Source of the DNA: Microbacterium marinum
Lineage (GTDB): Bacteria; Actinomycetota; Actinomycetes; Actinomycetales; Microbacteriaceae
NCBI RefSeq assembly: GCF_014204835.1
Contig: NZ_JACHMD010000001.1
Span: forward strand, 496,001-560,000
Direction of reading: 5' to 3'
DNA: 64,000 nt
Numbering within the stretch: the first letter of the stretch is position 1; each line of letters begins with the position of its first letter. A model generated the notes under the pieces. The model had not been told where the DNA came from and searched no databases. It was given only the letters and a program-made list of their open reading frames with translations. Below are positions 59,686 through 64,000 of this stretch, piece after piece. The translations under genes and the position numbers were made by a program.

Positions 59686-59922
59686 ATGGCAGCAGTGTGC
59701 CAGGTGACAGGAGCTGTTCCCGGCTTCGGTCACAACATCTCGCACTCGCACCGCCGGACGAAGCGCCGCTTCGACCCGAACGTGCAGAAGAAGACCTACT
59801 ACGTTCCTTCGCTTGGTCGCAAGATCACGCTGAACGTCTCGGCTAAAGGCATCAAGGTCATCGACGCCCGCGGCATCGAGTCGGTCGTGAAGGACCTCAT
59901 CGCGAAGGGTGTGAAGCTCTAA
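59686..59922 (+). CDS. rpmB: 50S ribosomal protein L28
   Basis: A 78-residue ribosomal protein ([20 protein letters not shown], then [20 protein letters not shown]). Only one cysteine (Cys5) remains of the zinc ribbon of C+ forms, so it does not bind zinc. TAATG overlap with rpmG; first of the triad. Confidence 0.97.
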   Translation: MAAVCQVTGAVPGFGHNISHSHRRTKRRFDPNVQKKTYYVPSLGRKITLNVSAKGIKVIDARGIESVVKDLIAKGVKL

Positions 59923-60092
59923 TGGCGAAGAAGGCTCAGGACGTCCGTCCGATCATCAAGCTGCGCTCGACCGCCGGCACGGGGTACACCTACGTGACGC
60001 GCAAGAACCGCCGCAACAACCCCGACCGCATCGTGCTCAAGAAGTACGACCCGGTGATCCGCAAGCACGTCGAATTCCGAGAGGAGCGCTGA
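59922..60092 (+). CDS. rpmG: 50S ribosomal protein L33
   Basis: A 56-residue L33 ([20 protein letters not shown], then [20 protein letters not shown]). It has no cysteine, i.e. the zinc-free form. The ATG overlaps the rpmB stop codon and the stop lies 4 bases before rpsN. Confidence 0.97.
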   Translation: MAKKAQDVRPIIKLRSTAGTGYTYVTRKNRRNNPDRIVLKKYDPVIRKHVEFREER

Positions 60093-60096
60093 TCGC

Positions 60097-60402
60097 ATGG
60101 CGAAGAAGAGCAAGATCGCGCGCAACAACCAGCGCGAGGTCATCGTCGCCCGCTACGCCGAGAAGCGTGCCGAGCTGAAGAAGACCCTCGTCGACCCGAA
60201 CGCGACCGACGAGGCCCGCGAGGCCGCCCGCGTCGGCCTGCAGAAGCTCCCCCGCAACGCGTCGCCGGTCCGCCTGCGCAACCGCGACGCCATCGACGGA
60301 CGCCCCCGCGGCCACCTGTCGAAGTTCGGCATCTCGCGTGTCCGCTTCCGCGAGATGGCGCACCGTGGCGAGCTGCCCGGCGTGACCAAGTCGAGCTGGT
60401 AA
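60097..60402 (+). CDS. rpsN: 30S ribosomal protein S14
   Basis: A 101-residue, cysteine-free S14 of the long form ([20 protein letters not shown], ending [15 protein letters not shown]). It closes the L28-L33-S14 set. The same three genes are known as zinc-independent paralogs induced by zinc shortage in mycobacteria and streptomycetes. Confidence 0.97.
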   Translation: MAKKSKIARNNQREVIVARYAEKRAELKKTLVDPNATDEAREAARVGLQKLPRNASPVRLRNRDAIDGRPRGHLSKFGISRVRFREMAHRGELPGVTKSSW

Positions 60403-60416
60403 GCACCACTTCCGCA

Positions 60417-60452
60417 CGAAGCCCCCGTCTCCGGACGGGGGCTTCGTCGTTT
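60417..60452 (+). terminator. Intrinsic terminator after rpsN
   Basis: CGAAGCCCCCGTC (60417-60429) pairs with GACGGGGGCTTCG (60434-60446), then GTCGTTTC. Strong, 14 bases after the stop. Confidence 0.9.
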
Positions 60453-60488
60453 CGGCGGGGCTACGCTCGAACGGTCGAAAGGAGCACC

Positions 60489-61532
60489 GTGCCGCTGGAT
60501 CCGTTCTTCCGCGATCGCCTGCGCACCCACCGCCGGTACCTCCTCGAGCAGGCGTGGAAGGCCGTCATCGGGCGGATGCCGCGTCGCGGCATCCCCATCC
60601 CTGATAGTGCGCCCGCGAGCCCAGCGACAAAGGCACGGGTGCCGCTCACTCCCCGCGAGCGGCACCGTCGCGCGGCCCTCAACTGGGATCGGACGGAACT
60701 TCGCACCGTCGGCCTCCCCGGACCCGACGTCGAGACGACCGAGCATCACGTCGATGTGCCGGGTCACCCGTCGGTGCGGGTGCGCGTCTACCGACCCTCC
60801 GACGCCGCGACGCCCGCGCCCGCCTGTCTCGTCCTGGCCGGAGGGGCGTTCCGCATCGGCGGCATCGACTACCCCACGGCGGATGCCGCCTGCCGTCGCC
60901 GCGCCGAACGCTCCGGCGTCGTCCTCGTGGCCGTGGATTACGCCCTCGCCCCGGAGCACCGGTACCCGGTCGCTGTCGAGCAGGCCTACGCCGCCTGGCT
61001 GTGGCTCCACGCCCACGCCGACGAGCTCGGGATCGACGCGGCGAGGATCGGGATCACCGGAACCTCCGCAGGCGGGTGCCTGGCGGCATCCGTCACCCTC
61101 ATGAACCGCGACCGCGACCGGCTGCCGATCGCGATTCAGATCCTCGAGGTCCCCGTGACCGATCTGACGGGGCGGTGGATCGACCTTCGCGCGACGTGGG
61201 CGCTTGGCATCCCCGCGTTCCTCGCCATCCGTGAGATGCGCTCCGTCGCCCGCACCTATCTGGGCGACCGCGCTCTCGCGCGCCACCCGTACGCGTCGCC
61301 GATGCGCGCGGCATCCCACCGCGACCTGCCTCCGGCCGTCGTGCTGACGGCCGAGTACGACCCGCTCCGCCGTGATGGCGCCGCCTACGCCGCCAAGCTG
61401 CGAGCTGCGGGTGTCGAAGCGAGTGCGACCCGGTACCTCGGGGTCACCCACGACACCCCGATCTTCGTCGGCGCGCTCCCGGCCGCGCGTCGGTGGGAGG
61501 ACGAGGTCGTCGCCGCCCTCCGCCGGATCTGA
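60489..61532 (+). CDS. HSL-family esterase with changed oxyanion motif
   Basis: A 347-residue alpha/beta hydrolase of the hormone-sensitive-lipase type. The usual HGGG oxyanion motif reads LAGGAFRIGG; the nucleophile elbow is GTSAGG (Ser near 195) instead of GDSAGG; DYALAPEHRYPV, EYDPLRRDG (Asp) and THDTPIF (His) are intact. GTG 60489 follows GAAAGGAG. With the His of HGGG gone it may have a narrower or other activity. Monocistronic. Confidence 0.85.
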   Translation: MPLDPFFRDRLRTHRRYLLEQAWKAVIGRMPRRGIPIPDSAPASPATKARVPLTPRERHRRAALNWDRTELRTVGLPGPDVETTEHHVDVPGHPSVRVRVYRPSDAATPAPACLVLAGGAFRIGGIDYPTADAACRRRAERSGVVLVAVDYALAPEHRYPVAVEQAYAAWLWLHAHADELGIDAARIGITGTSAGGCLAASVTLMNRDRDRLPIAIQILEVPVTDLTGRWIDLRATWALGIPAFLAIREMRSVARTYLGDRALARHPYASPMRAASHRDLPPAVVLTAEYDPLRRDGAAYAAKLRAAGVEASATRYLGVTHDTPIFVGALPAARRWEDEVVAALRRI

Positions 61533-61854
61533 CGCGCCCGGTCCGCGGCGCGTTCTCCGCGCGGATGGCGCCCGTCGGACCTGCGTGAGGAGTGCGTTCC
61601 GGATCCATCCGGAGAACGAGCCGCGAAAGCAACCCCCTCCGCGGAATTCCGCGGATTCCGGCCGAAACGGCCACATTCGCCCCAAAAGTCACATCCGACA
61701 CGCGACACGCCGGTCGATTACGGCGCTGATGACCGAAAATCCGCGGAAACACGCGGTTCGTGGGTATATTCGGGACCGGTCGCATCGACCAGCCGACGGT
61801 CACCCCGTCGGTCCGAGTAACTGAAGACGGCGATCAGCCGTCTGGAGGAGCACC
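61533..61854. promoter_or_regulatory. Intergenic region with HU promoter
   Basis: About 320 bases without a gene. It holds TATATT at 61765-61770 (extended by TGGG), the probable -10 box of hup, and GGAGGAG before its start. The rest shows no recognised feature. Confidence 0.6.
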
Positions 61855-62133
61855 ATGGCCATCACCAAGACCGAACTCGTCGCCAGCATCGCCAGCGCCA
61901 CCGGCGAGAGCCAGGCCACCGTCTCGCGCGTCGTCGACGGCCTGTTCTCGTCCGTCTCCGAGGCCGTCGCCAAGGGCGAGAAGGTCTCGATCCCGGGCTG
62001 GATCGCGTTCGAGCAGGTCGAGACCGCCGCTCGCACGGGCCGCAACCCGCAGACGGGTGCGGAGATCAAGATCCCCGCCGGCAAGCGCGTCAAGGTCAGC
62101 GCCGGCTCGAAGCTGAAGGCTGCCGTCAAGTAA
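61855..62133 (+). CDS. hup: HU-like nucleoid protein
   Basis: A 92-residue histone-like DNA-binding protein, MAITKTELVASIASATGESQ, with GRNPQTGAEIKIPAGKRVKV as the DNA-contacting arm (Pro near 74). It has no lysine-rich actinobacterial tail beyond KLKAAVK. It precedes a strong terminator. Confidence 0.97.
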   Translation: MAITKTELVASIASATGESQATVSRVVDGLFSSVSEAVAKGEKVSIPGWIAFEQVETAARTGRNPQTGAEIKIPAGKRVKVSAGSKLKAAVK

Positions 62134-62150
62134 GACGCTGCAGTCGTACG

Positions 62151-62182
62151 AAGGGGGATGCCACGCGGCATCCCCCTTCTGC
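62151..62182 (+). terminator. Intrinsic terminator after hup
   Basis: AAGGGGGATGCC (62151-62162) pairs with GGCATCCCCCTT (62167-62178), followed by CTGCATTC. The stem contains the word GGATGCC. Confidence 0.92.
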
Positions 62183-62234
62183 ATTCTCGGGCGCTCCGGG
62201 CATCCGTCCATACGGCCGCGCGTAGGCTGGAGCA

Positions 62235-64000
62235 GTGAACTCGCGCGCCTTCCGCTACGCCGGACCGGCGATCCTCGGGGGCGCGGCTCTGCTCGCCCTG
62301 CTGATCGGCCTGGCCTACGGTGGCGGTGCCGCGGAGCTCGCGATCGGCGACCCTGGACCGGTCGTGCGATGGGGTCTGCCGATCGCCGAACTGGTCGTCA
62401 ACCTGTCGGCCGCGCTGCTGGTGGGCTCGCTCGTCCTCGCGCTGTTCGCCCTCCGGTCGGGCACGCCCGAGTTCGACACGGCGTTGGATGCCGCGTCCGC
62501 CGGCGCCGCGATCCTCACCGTCGCCGCCGGCTCGACCGCCTTCCTGACCTTCCTCAACATCTTCAACGCGCAGCCGAGCGCGAGCGCGGCGTTCGGGGAA
62601 CAGCTGGGCCGGTTCCTGGTGGACACGGAGGCGGGCGTCGCGTGGCTCACCGTCACCATCGCGGCGGCGGGCCTCACCGTCCTGACCTTCGCGGTCCGGG
62701 GGTGGTTGCCGACCCTGCTCGTCACGGTGCTCGCGATCGCGGCCCTCGTGCCGATGGCATCCGTGGGTCACGTCGGCACCGAGGCGAACCACAACATCGC
62801 CGTCACCGCCCTCGCCCTGCACATCATCGGCGCAGCGGTCTGGCTCGGAGGCCTGCTCCTCCTGGTGCTGCTGCGACCGCTGCTCGGCAGCGAACGGGTC
62901 GCCGACGTGCTCTCGCGGTATTCGAGCATCGCCCTGGCCGCGTTCATCGTGGTCACCCTGTCGGGTGTCGCCCGTGCCGTCATCGGCGTCGTCTCGCCCG
63001 AGAACCTCTTGTCGCCGTACGGCGCGCTCCTCCTGGTGAAGGTCGTCGCGCTGCTCGCGATGGGTGTGCTCGGGGCGTTCTATCGGGGGCGCCTCATCTC
63101 CCGCATGCGGGATGCCGCGTCGGCGGCGCGCTTCTGGACGCTCGTCGGCGTCGAGGTCGTGTTCATGGGCATCGCGTCGGGTGCGGCGGTGGCGCTGTCG
63201 GTCACGCCGCCCCCCGTCGACACGGCGCTTCCCGCGCAGCAGACGGCCGCCGAGGTCTTGACGGGCTCAACGCTGCCGCCCGAGCTGACGCTCGACCGCT
63301 GGTTCACGATGTGGGACGTCGACCTGATCTGGGCCTTCGCGGTCGGCTTCGGGCTGTTCTTCTACCTCGCAGGGGTGCGCCGGCTGGCCGCCCGCGGCGA
63401 CCGGTGGCCGCTCTGGCGAACGGTCCTGTGGGTGTTCGGCCTGCTGCTGCTGCTGTGGGTCACCTGCGGTCCGGTGAACGCGTATCAGGACTACCTGTTC
63501 AGCGTGCACATGGTCGGGCACATGCTCCTGTCGATGGCGATCCCGATGTGTCTCGTGTTCGGCGCGCCGGTCACGCTCGCCTCTCGCGCCATCCGCAAGC
63601 GCGACGACGGCACCCGGGGCGGGCGTGAGTGGATCCTGTGGGCGGTGCACAGCCCGTACGCGAAGGTGATCACGCATCCGCTCGTGGCCGCCGGGCTGTT
63701 CATCGGCTCGCTGTGGGCGTTCTACTACACCGACCTGTTCCGCTGGACCCTGTACGAGCACCTCGGGCACGAGTGGATGGTCGTCCACTTCCTGACGACC
63801 GGGTACCTGTTCGTCCTCTCGCTCGTGGGCATCGACCCGGTGCCGTACCGACTGCCGCACGCCGGTCGCCTCCTGACGCTCATCGGCGTGATGGCGATGC
63901 ACGCCTTCTTCGGCATCGCGATCATGATGTCGTCGGGGCTGTTCGTGGCGGAGTGGTTCGGGTCGATGGGTCGGACGTGGGGCGCGGCTCCACTCGACGA
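62235..64000 (+). CDS. CopD-CtaG fusion, partial
   Basis: A reading frame open from GTG 62235 to the window end (588 codons seen). Residues 1-370 are CopD-like: helices with SVGHVGTEANHNIAVTALAL (copper-binding His), LHIIGAAVWLGGLLLLVLLR, and ARAVIGVVSPENLLS. Residues 375-588 are caa3_CtaG-like: FSVHMVGHMLLSMAIPMCLV, ITHPLVAAGLFIGSLWAFYY, and MAMHAFFGIAIMMSSGLFVA. It would import or deliver copper for cytochrome oxidase. TAGGCT ends six bases before the GTG. Confidence 0.92.
   Translation, partial: MNSRAFRYAGPAILGGAALLALLIGLAYGGGAAELAIGDPGPVVRWGLPIAELVVNLSAALLVGSLVLALFALRSGTPEFDTALDAASAGAAILTVAAGSTAFLTFLNIFNAQPSASAAFGEQLGRFLVDTEAGVAWLTVTIAAAGLTVLTFAVRGWLPTLLVTVLAIAALVPMASVGHVGTEANHNIAVTALALHIIGAAVWLGGLLLLVLLRPLLGSERVADVLSRYSSIALAAFIVVTLSGVARAVIGVVSPENLLSPYGALLLVKVVALLAMGVLGAFYRGRLISRMRDAASAARFWTLVGVEVVFMGIASGAAVALSVTPPPVDTALPAQQTAAEVLTGSTLPPELTLDRWFTMWDVDLIWAFAVGFGLFFYLAGVRRLAARGDRWPLWRTVLWVFGLLLLLWVTCGPVNAYQDYLFSVHMVGHMLLSMAIPMCLVFGAPVTLASRAIRKRDDGTRGGREWILWAVHSPYAKVITHPLVAAGLFIGSLWAFYYTDLFRWTLYEHLGHEWMVVHFLTTGYLFVLSLVGIDPVPYRLPHAGRLLTLIGVMAMHAFFGIAIMMSSGLFVAEWFGSMGRTWGAAPLD

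Overview
The window looks like a chromosome segment of a high-GC actinobacterium of the Microbacteriaceae, most likely Microbacterium or a close relative. The signs are the very high GC, the many GTG starts and GTGA/ATGA gene overlaps, the cysteine-free rpmB-rpmG-rpsN set, the hup type, and mycothiol-type arsenate reductases. The species call is inference. No rRNA or tRNA gene was recognised.

Core, 1-21.9 kb: a partial flavin dehydrogenase, an aldo/keto reductase, a MATE exporter, several alpha/beta hydrolases, purB, a low-molecular-weight phosphatase, hisC, and a sugar regulon. The regulon has a LacI regulator, an MFS sugar porter, and a GH13-GH1 glycosidase operon, with four copies of one operator palindrome in front of lacI and in front of GH13. 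A PepSY-like anchored protein at 20.4-21.2 kb shares promoter repeats with the response regulator gene at 32.3 kb.

Accessory region 1, about 21.9-30.9 kb: small membrane, NUDIX and broken GNAT genes, then an arsenic island (arsN1-arsR diverging from arsO, arsC, then trxB-acr3-arsR/arsC fusion-arsC). Its right edge is a scar where a sigma-factor gene and a zeta-toxin fragment meet head to head. Core genes then resume with a two-component system and the E1alpha-E1beta-E2 genes of a 2-oxoacid dehydrogenase.

Accessory region 2, about 37.0-49.0 kb: remains of an integrative/conjugative element (truncated SCO6880-like gene, VirB4-like and VirD4-like ATPases, DUF4913), a RelE/Phd-like toxin-antitoxin pair, and a tightly coupled operon for metal export and envelope functions (CDF exporter, secreted protein, LspA, small membrane protein, CtaG-like, M23 peptidase), followed by a DsbA-like thioredoxin.

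Core, 49.6-64 kb: DUF3140, two hydrolases, then an operon of eight tightly packed genes headed by a zinc-repressor box (znuA-znuC-znuB-zur-permease-TIGR03943-propeller-like protein-mpg), a HEAT-repeat protein, the ribosomal protein triad, an esterase, HU, and a CopD-CtaG fusion cut by the window end. Three families of short intergenic palindromic elements (15.2; 16.1 and 51.4; 58.6 kb) and a very frequent word GGATGCC/GGCATCC mark the core.
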